A DNA stretch of 11,850 nt from the NCBI GenBank assembly GCA_017464225.1, contig JAFUDW010000036.1:1-11850 (forward strand), written 5' to 3'. The notes beneath the pieces were generated by a model that worked only from the letters and a program-made list of their open reading frames with translations, did not search any database and was not told the origin of the DNA. Origin of the DNA: Clostridia bacterium. GTDB lineage: Bacteria; Bacillota_A; Clostridia; Christensenellales; Aristaeellaceae. Position 1 is the stretch's first letter. Every line of letters begins with the position of its first letter. The position numbers and the translations under genes are program-made. Below, one piece after another: positions 1 through 7,686 of the stretch.

Positions 1-672
1 AATGGTGGCTACAGCTTTCTACGGGATACCGCTCTGCCCACCATCGGCCTGCAAAAGCTTCCAAGCGACGGCTGGCTGCACCGGAACAAACGGAGCCGGG
101 CCATGTTCCTGCAATGGATGGCTGAAACCGTGCGCCGTCTGCGCAGCCACCCCTGCGTGATGTACTGGACGATCTTTAACGAGGGCTGGGGACAGTTTGA
201 CAGCGAAGCGGTGTACCGCCGTCTTCGGCAGCTGGACGGCGTCCGGATCATTGACAGCGCGTCCGGCTGGTTCCGGGGCGGAGAAACCGACGTGGAGAGC
301 AGGCATGTATACTTTAAACCTTTTAAAATGCCGGAGGCTGATAAGCCCGTGGTGCTCAGCGAATTCGGCGGCTATGGGTGGAAGCTCCCCGATCACTGCA
401 ATTCGCCCGATAAAACCTACGGCTACCGCAATTTTCAGGACGGCGCGGCTTACATGGACGCCCTGGAGGCGCTTTACCGGGACCAGATCCTGCCCGCCGT
501 TTCCCAGGGGCTCTGCGCCGCCGTCTACACCCAATTATCCGACGTGGAGGATGAAATCAACGGCCTTCTCACCTACGACAGGGAGGTATGCAAGGCGGAC
601 GCTGAAAGGATGCGGGCGTTGGCCGACGCGCTCCGTGATGCCGCGGCGCAGACTGACCGGAGCAATGATTAA
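1..672 (+). CDS. Glycoside hydrolase family 2, C-terminal part (5' end outside window)
   Basis: This is the C-terminal catalytic part of a beta-galactosidase/beta-glucuronidase-type glycosidase. The frame is open from base 1, so the N-terminal sugar-binding and immunoglobulin-like domains lie upstream, and the internal ATG at 103 is not the start. The TIM-barrel signatures are visible: the acid/base motif FNEGWGQF with Glu at codon 61 (bases 181-183), and the nucleophile motif LSEFGGYG with Glu at codon 121 (361-363). The closing stretch TQLSDVEDEINGLLTYDR is typical of the end of the GH2 barrel. Both catalytic glutamates are present, so the enzyme should be active, presumably cytoplasmic since no signal region is visible here. 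It is followed 14 nt later by an esterase gene, which suggests joint breakdown of a decorated glycan. The exact sugar specificity cannot be read from this fragment. Family call is firm; substrate is unknown. Confidence 0.92.
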   Translation, partial: NGGYSFLRDTALPTIGLQKLPSDGWLHRNKRSRAMFLQWMAETVRRLRSHPCVMYWTIFNEGWGQFDSEAVYRRLRQLDGVRIIDSASGWFRGGETDVESRHVYFKPFKMPEADKPVVLSEFGGYGWKLPDHCNSPDKTYGYRNFQDGAAYMDALEALYRDQILPAVSQGLCAAVYTQLSDVEDEINGLLTYDREVCKADAERMRALADALRDAAAQTDRSND

Positions 673-686
673 GCAGGAGAAAAGCT

Positions 687-1385
687 ATGTTGACCGAAGC
701 GCAAATCGATGGAAAAAGATGCTTTTTTGATATTTCGCCCAACGCTCCCTCCCTGCTGGTACAGGCCGTGGACAGCCACGACCTGGATGGGTTGGAGAAC
801 GAAATCAAAAGCATTCGCAGCCTAACGGCGCAGCCCTTTTCGCTGGCGGCCTTCCTGGTTGAAAACTGGAACGACGAGCTTTCGCCCTGGCCCGCGCCGC
901 CGGTGTTCAGCAAACAGGGATTTGGCGGGCAGGGGGAAGCAACGCTTGCCTTTTTGACCGATACGCTGCTGCCTCAGTTTCAAGAAAGGCTTTCGCCCTC
1001 CGCATTATACATCGGCGGATATTCGCTTAGCGGGCTCTTTGCCCTGTGGGCGGCCAGCCGAACGGACGCGTTTCAGGGCGCAGCCGGCTGCTCGCCCTCC
1101 GTTTGGTTCCCGGGCTGGATAGAATACGCCCAAGCACACCCCCTCCGCGCGCCCCGGGTATACCTGAGTCTGGGCGACCGGGAGGAAAAAACGCGCAATC
1201 CCGTGATGGCCCGGGTGGGTGACTGCGTGCGTGCGCAATACGCTTTGCTGCAATCCCAGGCAAACCCCATTGACTGCGCGTTGGAATGGAACCCGGGCAA
1301 TCACTTCGTCGACGCAGCCCAGCGCACTGCCAAGGGCTTTGCCTGGCTGCTAAAGCGGCGGATCTCAACCGGGGAGGCGCCATGA
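687..1385 (+). CDS. Alpha/beta-hydrolase fold esterase (putative esterase family)
   Basis: A 232-residue predicted serine hydrolase of the IroE/Fes-like putative esterase group (COG2819-like). The nucleophile elbow is GGYSLSG with Ser113. A likely acid is Asp164 in SLGDREEK, and the likely catalytic His is His206 in GNHF near the C-terminus. The order Ser-Asp-His matches the fold. There is no signal peptide or membrane segment, so it should act in the cytoplasm. The start at 687 is supported by AGGAG at about 675-679. Its stop overlaps the next ATG as ATGA (1382-1385). Placed directly after a GH2 glycosidase, it may remove ester groups from oligosaccharides that the glycosidase handles; that is inference from context only. 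It could equally hydrolyse another small ester. Catalytic residue assignments are by eye and not modelled. Confidence 0.82.
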   Translation: MLTEAQIDGKRCFFDISPNAPSLLVQAVDSHDLDGLENEIKSIRSLTAQPFSLAAFLVENWNDELSPWPAPPVFSKQGFGGQGEATLAFLTDTLLPQFQERLSPSALYIGGYSLSGLFALWAASRTDAFQGAAGCSPSVWFPGWIEYAQAHPLRAPRVYLSLGDREEKTRNPVMARVGDCVRAQYALLQSQANPIDCALEWNPGNHFVDAAQRTAKGFAWLLKRRISTGEAP

Positions 1386-1669
1386 AAGAATACAGATTTA
1401 CCGCGGAGATCCTGAAGAATCCCGAAATGGACGCGGCGTATATCGTCTTTCCTTATGATCTGCGCCGGGAAACCGGAAAAGGTCGTTTGGCCGTACATGC
1501 GCTGTTTGACGGCGTACCCTATTCGGGCAGCATCGTCAATATGGGCGTCAAGGATACGGCGGGAAACATCTGCTATGTGATCGGCATCCCCAAAGCCGTC
1601 CGCGTACAGATCGGCAAAAGCTTCGGACAGCAGATCAGCGTGGTGATCAAGGAACGGTCATCCCCTTGA
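1382..1669 (+). CDS. DUF1905 domain protein
   Basis: A 95-residue protein consisting of essentially one DUF1905 domain. The family pattern is visible: an N-terminal strand KEYRFTAEI, a central FDGVPYSGSIVNMG, then IGIPKAVRVQIGKSFGQQISVVI near the C-terminus. The start at 1382 overlaps the esterase stop by ATGA, with GGGGAGG at 1371-1377 as ribosome binding site. The frame is open further upstream to an ATG at 1286, but that start lies inside the esterase gene and adds residues foreign to the family. Biochemical function of DUF1905 is not established, and nothing here adds to it beyond co-transcription with the glycosidase and esterase. It is the last gene of this operon; a terminator follows at 1793-1824. 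Confidence 0.85.
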   Translation: MKEYRFTAEILKNPEMDAAYIVFPYDLRRETGKGRLAVHALFDGVPYSGSIVNMGVKDTAGNICYVIGIPKAVRVQIGKSFGQQISVVIKERSSP

Positions 1670-1764
1670 AAAAGCGATTTGTGCGTCCCGATGGAATAAT
1701 AGATGCAAAACAGGAGTTTGAGGATGCTACGATAAGGGCGTCCGGGGCCTTCCGGCCCGCTCTG

Positions 1765-1853
1765 CGCCGGGGCTGTTGTGGTAAGGCCCAACAAAAAAAC
1801 GGAGAAGATCATCTCCGTTTTTTTGCAGAGCTTAGTGCAACAGCCCCCTGGCG
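1765..1853. repeat. Long near-palindrome enclosing the terminator (possible MITE-like element)
   Basis: Around the terminator the two flanks are also complementary. GGGGCTGTTG (1769-1778) pairs with CAACAGCCCC (1838-1847). After a symmetric 3-nt internal loop, TAAG (1782-1785) pairs with CTTA (1831-1834). CGCC (1765-1768) pairs with GGCG (1850-1853) past a 2-nt bulge. Together with the terminator stem this makes one near-continuous hairpin of about 89 nt. The perfect 10-bp outer arms resemble terminal inverted repeats of a miniature element, but no target duplication is obvious. It could simply be an unusually long terminator. The rest of the 228-bp gap (1670-1897) shows no gene. Confidence 0.5.
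1793..1824. terminator. Bidirectional intrinsic terminator between DUF1905 gene and cysK
   Basis: A perfect 6-bp GC-rich stem (CGGAGA 1800-1805 with TCTCCG 1812-1817) and a 6-nt loop are flanked by seven A on the left and seven T on the right. It therefore works as a rho-independent terminator on both strands. It serves the rightward glycosidase operon and the leftward cysK gene, which converge here. Confidence 0.9.
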
Positions 1854-1897
1854 GGGTTCATAACGAGTTGCGCCCCTTAACGCCCCATCAGCTCGCG

Positions 1898-2827
1898 TCA
1901 ATCCGCAAACATCGGCGTGGACAGGTAGCGCTCGCCGGTATCGGGCAGCAGGGCCACGATCAGCTTGCCCTTGTTTTCAGGACGCTTGGCCAGCTGGATC
2001 GCGGCAAACACCGCCGCGCCGCTGGAAATACCCACCAGCACGCCTTCGCTGCGGCCAATGGCGCGGCCGGTCTGGAATGCCTGGTCGTTTTCCACGGTGA
2101 TGATCTCATCATAGATTCCGGTGTTCAGCGTATCGGGCACAAAGCCTGCGCCGATGCCCTGGATCTTGTGGGGGCCGGGGGTTCCCTTGCTGAGCACGGG
2201 AGAGGAAGCGGGCTCCACAGCCACGATCTTTACGTTGGGATTTTTGCTTTTCAGATACTCGCCCACGCCGGTCAGCGTGCCGCCGGTGCCAACGCCCGCC
2301 ACAAAGATATCCACCTTGCCATCGGTATCATCCCAGATTTCGGGACCGGTGGTAGCACGGTGAATGGCAGGATTGGCCGGGTTGACAAACTGGCCGGGAA
2401 TAAAGCTGCCCGGGGTAGCGGCTGCCAGCTCATTGGCCTTTTCAATCGCGCCCTTCATGCCCTTGGCGCCGTCGGTCAAAACGATCTGCGCGCCATAGGC
2501 CTTCAGCAGATTGCGGCGCTCCACGCTCATGGTCTCAGGCATGGTCAAAATGATCTTGTAGCCGCGGGAAGCTGCCACGGCAGCCAGGCCGATACCGGTA
2601 TTGCCGCTGGTGGGTTCAATGATGGTGGCGCCCGGTTTAAGCACGCCCTTGGCCTCAGCGTCATCGATCATGGCCCGGGCGATCCTGTCCTTCACGCTTC
2701 CGGCAGGATTGAAATACTCCAGCTTGGCGGCGATGGTGGCCTCCAGCCCATTGGCAGCCTCCAGATTTTTGAGCTCCAGCAGCGGGGTTTTGCCGATCAG
2801 ATCAGTAAACTTTTCATAAATCTTCAT
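1898..2827 (-). CDS. cysK: Cysteine synthase (O-acetylserine sulfhydrylase)
   Basis: A PLP enzyme of 309 residues that makes L-cysteine from O-acetylserine and sulfide in the cytoplasm. The family landmarks are all present: KTPLL near the N-terminus, the PLP lysine in NPAGSVKDR (Lys46), the substrate loop PTSGNTG (72-78), the phosphate-binding GTGGT, GISSGAA, and the typical end ERYLSTPMF. Length is normal. The start at 2827 has GGAGG at 2836-2840 with 8-nt spacing. The frame runs up to an ATG at 2911, but that segment crosses the promoter and is not family sequence. It is a single gene with its own promoter and a terminator shared with the convergent operon. The operator-like repeats over its promoter suggest control by sulfur or cysteine supply. 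No serine acetyltransferase gene is nearby. Confidence 0.96.
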   Translation of the reverse strand: MKIYEKFTDLIGKTPLLELKNLEAANGLEATIAAKLEYFNPAGSVKDRIARAMIDDAEAKGVLKPGATIIEPTSGNTGIGLAAVAASRGYKIILTMPETMSVERRNLLKAYGAQIVLTDGAKGMKGAIEKANELAAATPGSFIPGQFVNPANPAIHRATTGPEIWDDTDGKVDIFVAGVGTGGTLTGVGEYLKSKNPNVKIVAVEPASSPVLSKGTPGPHKIQGIGAGFVPDTLNTGIYDEIITVENDQAFQTGRAIGRSEGVLVGISSGAAVFAAIQLAKRPENKGKLIVALLPDTGERYLSTPMFAD

Positions 2828-2849
2828 AAATTCATCCTCCATTTCCTTA

Positions 2850-2886
2850 ATTCCTATCGGTATTATAGGAATAATAGCATAGGAAT
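2850..2886. promoter_or_regulatory. Operator-like repeats over the cysK -10 region (probable Rrf2-family site)
   Basis: ATTCCTAT (2850-2857) and ATAGGAAT (2865-2872) form a perfect 8-bp inverted repeat with a 7-nt spacer. A third identical half-site, ATAGGAAT, lies at 2879-2886, 14 bp after the second and inside the promoter spacer. Together they cover the -10 box and the expected transcription start, where a bound protein would block transcription. In Bacillota, cysK is commonly controlled by the Rrf2-type repressor CymR, whose sites are AT-rich palindromes of about this size. That link is inference, and no regulator gene is in the window. Confidence 0.65.
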
Positions 2887-2899
2887 GCGCCGCTGTCAA
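2871..2899 (-). promoter_or_regulatory. cysK promoter (sigma-A type)
   Basis: Read on the minus strand, a perfect TTGACA (2894-2899) is followed by a 17-nt spacer and TATTAT (2871-2876, 5 of 6 to consensus). The start site would fall near 2864, giving a leader of roughly 37 nt before the cysK ATG. The -35 hexamer sits in the loop of an inverted repeat (GCGCCGC 2887-2893 with GCGGCGC 2903-2909). Confidence 0.85.
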
Positions 2900-2948
2900 T
2901 AGGCGGCGCAAAATTTTTCCTTTTTTCTTTTTCCACTCTCAGATAAAC

Positions 2949-3569
2949 TCAAACCAGCATCCCAAGCGCCAGGACGAACTGTCCCAGATAATACGCGCCG
3001 AGGCAAAGATAATCCAGCCTGGTATGTCCCCGATCCACCAATAAATACCCCAGCAGCCCGTCCGAAAACGCGAACAGCAGCGCCCCGGTAAAAAAAAGGG
3101 GCCGCTGAGCGGCGGAAAGCGCCACCATAACGCTGAGCACGGTGGCATAGGCATAAAAGAAGGGAGCGCGCCTGCCGATGCGCGTCTTGAAGCGCTGAAA
3201 GGCCGCCGTCGCCAGGCCCATCAGCGCCAGCAGCAGAAGTACGCTGCGCCAGTCAGGCAGACGCATCAGGCAAAAGGCCACCATATACAGGATGTGTCCC
3301 AGAGCAAAGACCGCCCCGCCCGCCATGAAACGATAGCACAGCACGCCGTCCGCCACGGTACAGGCAATCAGCCCAGCCAGCAGGACCCAGTGGGCGGCAA
3401 TGCCGTTTTGCAGACAGCCCAGCAGCGCCACAAACACCGCCAAGGCCGTAGCGGCGCATTTCAACCCGCAGGCGAGCGCCTTGCTGTGCCCCGGTGTTTG
3501 CTTGACGCGCTGATAACTGAAATAGAAAGCCCACATCAAAAAGAAAGCGGCCAGGCCGGCATAAATCAT
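2949..3569 (-). CDS. YhhN/TMEM86-family membrane protein (lysoplasmalogenase-like)
   Basis: A very hydrophobic 206-residue protein with about seven or eight predicted membrane spans. It matches the YhhN family: TVADGVLCYRFMAGGAVFALGHILYM (residues 71-96) gives the first conserved Asp (74) and the GH..Y motif. GALLFAFSDGLLGY (162-175) gives the second conserved Asp (170), and GAYYLGQFVLALG closes the last helix. Animal TMEM86B and some bacterial members hydrolyse the vinyl-ether bond of lysoplasmalogens. Many anaerobic Clostridia contain plasmalogens, so this role is plausible but unproven here. The start is at 3569 with GAGGTGAG just upstream, overlapping the stop codon of the acetyltransferase gene 9 nt away. 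The two genes are therefore probably translationally coupled. It is the last gene of the leftward operon, and I see no clear terminator between its stop and the cysK promoter. Confidence 0.82.
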   Translation of the reverse strand: MIYAGLAAFFLMWAFYFSYQRVKQTPGHSKALACGLKCAATALAVFVALLGCLQNGIAAHWVLLAGLIACTVADGVLCYRFMAGGAVFALGHILYMVAFCLMRLPDWRSVLLLLALMGLATAAFQRFKTRIGRRAPFFYAYATVLSVMVALSAAQRPLFFTGALLFAFSDGLLGYLLVDRGHTRLDYLCLGAYYLGQFVLALGMLV

Positions 3570-3578
3570 GATCTCACC

Positions 3579-4001
3579 TCAAAGCGTTCTGGTAAAGCAG
3601 ACGATCCGATTGGCCTCGGTAAACCCGGCAGCCAGGTGAAAGGCCAGGCTGTCGTCATTGCCCAGCTCGCAGTCGCTGGCAAATTCCCGGCAGCCCTGAT
3701 CCCGCGCCCAATCCATGCAGGCCTCCAGCAGCTTCCGTGCAACGCCCTGCCCGCGAATGCCGGGCGCCGTATAAATCCCCTCCAGATAACCCACCGGGCT
3801 GGTTGTTGTTCCCTCCACGTAATCATGCCGCAAGCTGCACTGCGCAAAGGCCTGATCCTCATACAGCGCGATGAAAGCTTGTCCGTCATCCAGCAGCCCT
3901 TCGGCTTCCTTCCGCATATCTTCCAGCGAATGATCGGGCCAAAGCGCACGCATCAGCCGCGCCGTGATCTCTTTATCCTGCATTGTCGCCCGACGAACCA
4001 T
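3579..4001 (-). CDS. GNAT acetyltransferase, aminoglycoside 6'-N-acetyltransferase AAC(6')-I-like
   Basis: A 140-residue single-domain GNAT enzyme. The acetyl-CoA motif A is LEGIYTAPGIRGQGVARKLLE, with RGQGVA at residues 83-88. Features shared with the small chromosomal AAC(6')-I group (Ih/Ig type, as I recall them) include LWPDHS (20-25), SLRHDYVEGTTTSPVGYLEGIY (56-77), EFASD and the end GFTEANRIVCFTR. Members of that group acetylate the 6'-amine of aminoglycosides, but many relatives have unknown natural substrates. The start at 4001 has GGAGGGG directly upstream. The longer frame to 4091 runs into the end of typA and is not family sequence. It sits 46 nt after typA and 9 nt before the YhhN gene, inside the prfC-typA operon. 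Family call is good; drug resistance is not shown. Confidence 0.78.
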   Translation of the reverse strand: MVRRATMQDKEITARLMRALWPDHSLEDMRKEAEGLLDDGQAFIALYEDQAFAQCSLRHDYVEGTTTSPVGYLEGIYTAPGIRGQGVARKLLEACMDWARDQGCREFASDCELGNDDSLAFHLAAGFTEANRIVCFTRTL

Positions 4002-4018
4002 AACCCCTCCAAATCGAA

Positions 4019-4042
4019 GGCGGAGCCCGAAAAGGCCCCGCC
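4019..4042 (-). terminator. Hairpin between typA and the acetyltransferase gene (possible attenuator)
   Basis: On the transcribed minus strand GGCGG pairs with CCGCC (4038-4042 with 4019-4023). After a 1-nt mismatch GCC pairs with GGC (4034-4036 with 4025-4027), around a TTTTCG loop. Only a weak T-rich stretch follows, so it looks like partial attenuation or RNA stabilisation rather than a full terminator. Confidence 0.4.
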
Positions 4043-4047
4043 ATATA

Positions 4048-5877
4048 TCATATTTTGATGCCCCGGCTGGCGTTCTTGGCGCGCTGCTCATGGCTCAGCG
4101 TGCGCTTGCGCATGCGCAGGGATTTGGGCGTGATCTCCAGCAGCTCGTCGTCGTCGATGAACTCCATGCACTCCTCCAGCGTCAGCGGATGTACGCTGAC
4201 CAGGCGCATGCTCTCCTCGGCGGCGCTGCTGTTACGGGTGTTGGTCACGTGCTTTTTGCGGCATACGTTACATACGATATCGCCCGGACGGCTGTTTTCG
4301 CCGCAGATCTGCCCGGCGTACACCGGCACCTGGCTGCCCACAAACAGCGTGCCGCGCTCCTGGGTATAGAACAGGCCGTAGGTAGTGGTTTCGCCGGTTT
4401 CATACACCACCAGCGCGCCCACGCTGCGGTGGGGGATCTCACCGCGGAAGGGCTCGTAGCGCTCAAACACGCTGCTCATGATGCCCTCGCCCCGGGTATC
4501 GGTCAAAAACTCGCTGCGATAGCCGAACAGCCCGCGGCTGGGCACCAGGAACTCCAGTCGAACGCGGTCAGCGCCATCCATCTTTTCCAACACGCCCCGG
4601 CGGCGGCCCATCTTTTCGATCACAGCGCCCGCGTAAGCCTGGGGCACGTCGGCCACCATGCGCTCAATGGGCTCGCAGGTGACGCCGTCGATCTCCTTCA
4701 ATATGACCTCGGGCTTGGACACCTGGAATTCATAGCCCTGGCGGCGCATGGTTTCGATCAGGATGGACAGGTGCAATTCGCCGCGGCCGCAAACGTTAAA
4801 GCTCTCGGTGGTCTCGCCGTCGGTGACCCGCAGGCTCATATCGGTCTGCAATTCACGGTACAGGCGGGCGCGCAGATGGCGGCTGGTCACATACTGGCCT
4901 TCCTTGCCCGCAAAGGGGCTGTCATTCACCGAGAAGGTCATCGACACCGTGGGCTCGCTGATGTGCACAAAGGGAAGCGGATCGGGCGTTTCCGGCGCGC
5001 AGACGGTATCGCCAATGGAGATATCCTCCAGACCGGTCAGCGCCACGATATCGCCCATACCCACCTCCTCGGCGGGCAAGCGCTTGAGTCCGTCATGGGT
5101 AAACAGACCGGTGAGCCGCCACATGGGCGAAACCTTGCCCTCCTCCAGGTAATTGCAGCGCACTACCATCTGCCCGGCTTTCAGCACGCCGCGGCTGACG
5201 CGGCCAATGCCGATGCGGCCCACGTAATCATTGTAATCGATGGTGGAGATCAGCACCTGCGCCGGGCCATCGGGATCGCCCTCAGGCGCGGGGATGTACT
5301 TCATGATGACCTCAAACAGCGGACGCAGATCGGTGCCCTCCTGGCTGAGATCCAGCGTACAGGTGCCCTTGCGGGCCGAGGCGTACAGAATGGGCCGCTC
5401 CAACGTTTCGGGATCGGCGTCCAATTCGATCAGCAGATCCAGGATCTCATCCACCACCTCGGCGCAGCGGGCGTCCGGGCGGTCGTTCTTGTTGATGCAG
5501 ATCAGCACCGGCAGGCTAAGCTCCAGCGCTTTGCTCAGCACAAAGCGCGTCTGAGGCATGGGGCCTTCAAAGCTGTCCACCAGCAGCAGCACGCCGTCCA
5601 CCATCTTGAGCACGCGTTCCACCTCGCCGCCAAAGTCGGCGTGGCCGGGAGTGTCCACAATGTTGATCTTGGCGTCGTGGTAATGCACGGCGGTGTTCTT
5701 GCTCAGGATGGTAATGCCGCGCTCGCGTTCCAGATCGTTGCTGTCCATCACGCGGTCGGCAACCTCCTGGTTTTGACGGAAAACCCCGCCTTGCTTCAGC
5801 ATTTCGTTGACCAGGCTGGTCTTGCCGTGGTCCACGTGGGCGATGATAGCGATGTTGCGGATATCGTTGCGGATCAT
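4048..5877 (-). CDS. typA: Ribosome-associated translational GTPase TypA/BipA
   Basis: A 609-residue GTPase of the EF-G-like family that binds the ribosome and aids 50S assembly and stress or cold adaptation. G motifs in order: the P-loop AHVDHGKTS (residues 13-21), switch [15 protein letters not shown], the guanine-specificity motif NKND, and SARKG. The usual TypA motif reads NKID, so N for I is a mild variant that keeps the essential Asn, Lys and Asp. The EF-G-like domains follow, then the TypA-specific C-terminal part ([27 protein letters not shown]) ending in a basic tail. Length is normal for the family. The start at 5877 has AAGGAAG upstream with a somewhat long spacing of about 11 nt. 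It lies 79 nt after prfC on the same strand, in the same probable operon. Confidence 0.97.
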   Translation of the reverse strand: MIRNDIRNIAIIAHVDHGKTSLVNEMLKQGGVFRQNQEVADRVMDSNDLERERGITILSKNTAVHYHDAKINIVDTPGHADFGGEVERVLKMVDGVLLLVDSFEGPMPQTRFVLSKALELSLPVLICINKNDRPDARCAEVVDEILDLLIELDADPETLERPILYASARKGTCTLDLSQEGTDLRPLFEVIMKYIPAPEGDPDGPAQVLISTIDYNDYVGRIGIGRVSRGVLKAGQMVVRCNYLEEGKVSPMWRLTGLFTHDGLKRLPAEEVGMGDIVALTGLEDISIGDTVCAPETPDPLPFVHISEPTVSMTFSVNDSPFAGKEGQYVTSRHLRARLYRELQTDMSLRVTDGETTESFNVCGRGELHLSILIETMRRQGYEFQVSKPEVILKEIDGVTCEPIERMVADVPQAYAGAVIEKMGRRRGVLEKMDGADRVRLEFLVPSRGLFGYRSEFLTDTRGEGIMSSVFERYEPFRGEIPHRSVGALVVYETGETTTYGLFYTQERGTLFVGSQVPVYAGQICGENSRPGDIVCNVCRKKHVTNTRNSSAAEESMRLVSVHPLTLEECMEFIDDDELLEITPKSLRMRKRTLSHEQRAKNASRGIKI

Positions 5878-5914
5878 ATAAAAACTGACTTCCTTTCAGT
5901 AAAGGGGATAAAGG

Positions 5915-5949
5915 GACGCCGTTTCCGGCTCGCGCCGGGGAGCCCCGTC
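5915..5949 (-). other. GC-rich inverted repeat in the prfC-typA gap
   Basis: In the 79-nt gap, GACG (5915-5918) pairs with CGTC (5946-5949), and inside it GGCTC (5927-5931) pairs with GAGCC (5940-5944). No T-run follows on the transcribed strand. It may stabilise the RNA or limit readthrough into typA; support is only the pairing itself. Confidence 0.3.
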
Positions 5950-5956
5950 GAAATCT

Positions 5957-7546
5957 TTAGAACGCTTCTCTGGGCGCAAGCTCGGCCAGCTCCAGCCCTT
6001 TGTTATTTTCGCCGGCCAGTCGGATGCTCCATTCGTTTTCAAAGAGCAGCACGTCGCGGCCTTCGGCGTCCCGGGCGCGGGCTGACGTGGAGGTGAGCTT
6101 GAGATCGGCCACGGGCTTGGGCGTTTCGATCACCCAGCGCACGAAATTAAAGGGCAATTGCTCCAGCACCAGGTCTACGCCGTACTCGCTTTTAAGCCGG
6201 TAGGTGAGCACGTCAAACTGCAGCACACCCACCACGCCCACCAGGAAATCCTCCCGGCCGGTCTCGTCGCGGATGAAGGTTTGGATGGCACCCTCCTCGC
6301 TGAGCTGCAATACGCCCTTCACAAACTGCTTGCGCTTCATGCTGTCCAGCGGGCGCACCCGGGCGAAATGCTCGGGAGCAAACACCGGGATCTTTTCAAA
6401 TTTGATCTTGCGGCCCACGCACAGCGTGTCGCCCAGATGATAGATGCCCGGATCAAAGAGGCCGATGATATCGCCGGGATAGGCCACCTCAATGCCCTCG
6501 CGCTCGTCCGCCATAAACTGCTGCGGCTGCTTGACCTGGATCTCCTTGCCGGTGCCGGAGTGCCACACGTTCATTCCCTTGTGGAACTCGCCCGATACCA
6601 CGCGCAGGAAGGCCAGGCGGTCGCGGTGAGCGGGGTTCATATTGGCCTGGATCTTAAAGATAAAGCCCGAAAACCGCTCGTCGTCCGGCTCCACCATGCC
6701 TTCGTTGCTCTCCCGGGGCAGAGGCGGCGGCGTATACTGCAAAAAGCGCTCCAGGAAGGGCTCCACGCCAAAGTTGGTCACCGCGCTGCCAAAGAACATG
6801 GGCGTCAGCTCGCCCCGGCGCACGGCCTCCAGATCAAAGCCCTCGCCGGCCTCGTCCAGCAGCTCGATCTCCTCGTTCAGCCGGTTGATATAATGCTTTT
6901 CCAGCATGCCGGAGAGCGCCGGATCATCCAGGGCCACAGTGGTTTTTTCAGCCTTGCGCTTGCCGTGGTCGCCGCCGAAATAAAGCTCGATCTCCTTTTT
7001 ATCCCGGTGGTACACGCCCTGGAAATCGCCGTCCACACCGATGGGCCAGTTGATGGGGCAGGCATGGATGCCCAGCACGTCCTCCAGCTCGTCCATCAAA
7101 GCAAAGGGATCCTTGGCGGCGCGGTCCATCTTGTTCACAAAGGTAAAAATGGGGATGCCGCGCATCCGGCACACCTTGAACAGCTTGATGGCCTGGGCCT
7201 CAACGCCCTTGGCGGCGTCGATCAGCATCACGGCGCTGTCGGCCGCCACCAGCACGCGGTAGGTATCCTCGCTGAAGTCCTGGTGTCCAGGGGTATCCAG
7301 GATATTGATATCAAACCCATTGAAGGAAAACTGCATGGCGCTGCTGGTCACCGAGATGCCGCGCTGCTTTTCGATTTCCATCCAGTCGCTGGTGGCATGC
7401 CGTTCAGCCTTTCGCGCCTTCACCGATCCCGCCTGCCGGATGGCGCCGCCGTAGAGCAGCAGCTTTTCAGTCAGCGTGGTCTTGCCGGCGTCCGGGTGGC
7501 TGATAATGGCAAACGTCCGCCTGCGGGCAACCTCGTCTTTCAGCAT
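5957..7546 (-). CDS. prfC: Peptide chain release factor 3 (RF3)
   Basis: A 529-residue translational GTPase that recycles RF1 and RF2 from the ribosome after peptide release. The P-loop is SHPDAGKTT (residues 16-24), followed by RGISVTSS (switch I), DTPGHQDF, and NKMD. The RF3-typical segments QFMADEREGIEVAYPGDIIG and GVVGVLQFDVL are present. Length is that of the family. The start at 7546 has AAGGAG with about 8-nt spacing. The promoter at 7584-7613 is just upstream, making this the first gene of a leftward operon with typA, the acetyltransferase and the YhhN gene. The gene ends in TAA, which bears on the enolase stop discussed elsewhere. Confidence 0.97.
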   Translation of the reverse strand: MLKDEVARRRTFAIISHPDAGKTTLTEKLLLYGGAIRQAGSVKARKAERHATSDWMEIEKQRGISVTSSAMQFSFNGFDINILDTPGHQDFSEDTYRVLVAADSAVMLIDAAKGVEAQAIKLFKVCRMRGIPIFTFVNKMDRAAKDPFALMDELEDVLGIHACPINWPIGVDGDFQGVYHRDKKEIELYFGGDHGKRKAEKTTVALDDPALSGMLEKHYINRLNEEIELLDEAGEGFDLEAVRRGELTPMFFGSAVTNFGVEPFLERFLQYTPPPLPRESNEGMVEPDDERFSGFIFKIQANMNPAHRDRLAFLRVVSGEFHKGMNVWHSGTGKEIQVKQPQQFMADEREGIEVAYPGDIIGLFDPGIYHLGDTLCVGRKIKFEKIPVFAPEHFARVRPLDSMKRKQFVKGVLQLSEEGAIQTFIRDETGREDFLVGVVGVLQFDVLTYRLKSEYGVDLVLEQLPFNFVRWVIETPKPVADLKLTSTSARARDAEGRDVLLFENEWSIRLAGENNKGLELAELAPREAF

Positions 7547-7583
7547 ACAAAGTCTCCTTCCGGGGATTTTATCACAATCAATT

Positions 7584-7613
7584 ATTATAATGGAAAACGC
7601 ATGCCTGTGTCAA
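7584..7613 (-). promoter_or_regulatory. prfC operon promoter (perfect -35 and -10)
   Basis: On the minus strand a perfect TTGACA (7608-7613) and a perfect TATAAT (7584-7589) are separated by 18 nt. The predicted start, near 7577, gives a leader of about 30 nt before the prfC ATG. No operator-like repeat overlaps it, suggesting strong constitutive expression. Confidence 0.88.
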
Positions 7614-7686
7614 TGTATTCAGTGGGCAAATATAAGATATCCAGCGGAAATCATCATTGAGGTTGCTTTCGGACCAAGTTCAGCGT

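Noticed and set aside
1666..1863. Small open frame after the DUF1905 gene
   Set aside because: Starts at TTG without a ribosome binding site and reads straight through the terminator hairpin.
1778..2902. 374-codon open frame on the plus strand
   Set aside because: Antisense to cysK and running through its promoter and terminator; no recognisable domain.
3964..6096. 710-codon open frame on the plus strand
   Set aside because: It lies antisense to typA and part of two other genes, has no family features and is rich in Ala, His and Gln from reversed codon bias.
6158..7660. 500-codon open frame on the plus strand
   Set aside because: It is the complement of prfC; same low-complexity composition, and RF3 on the other strand is certain.
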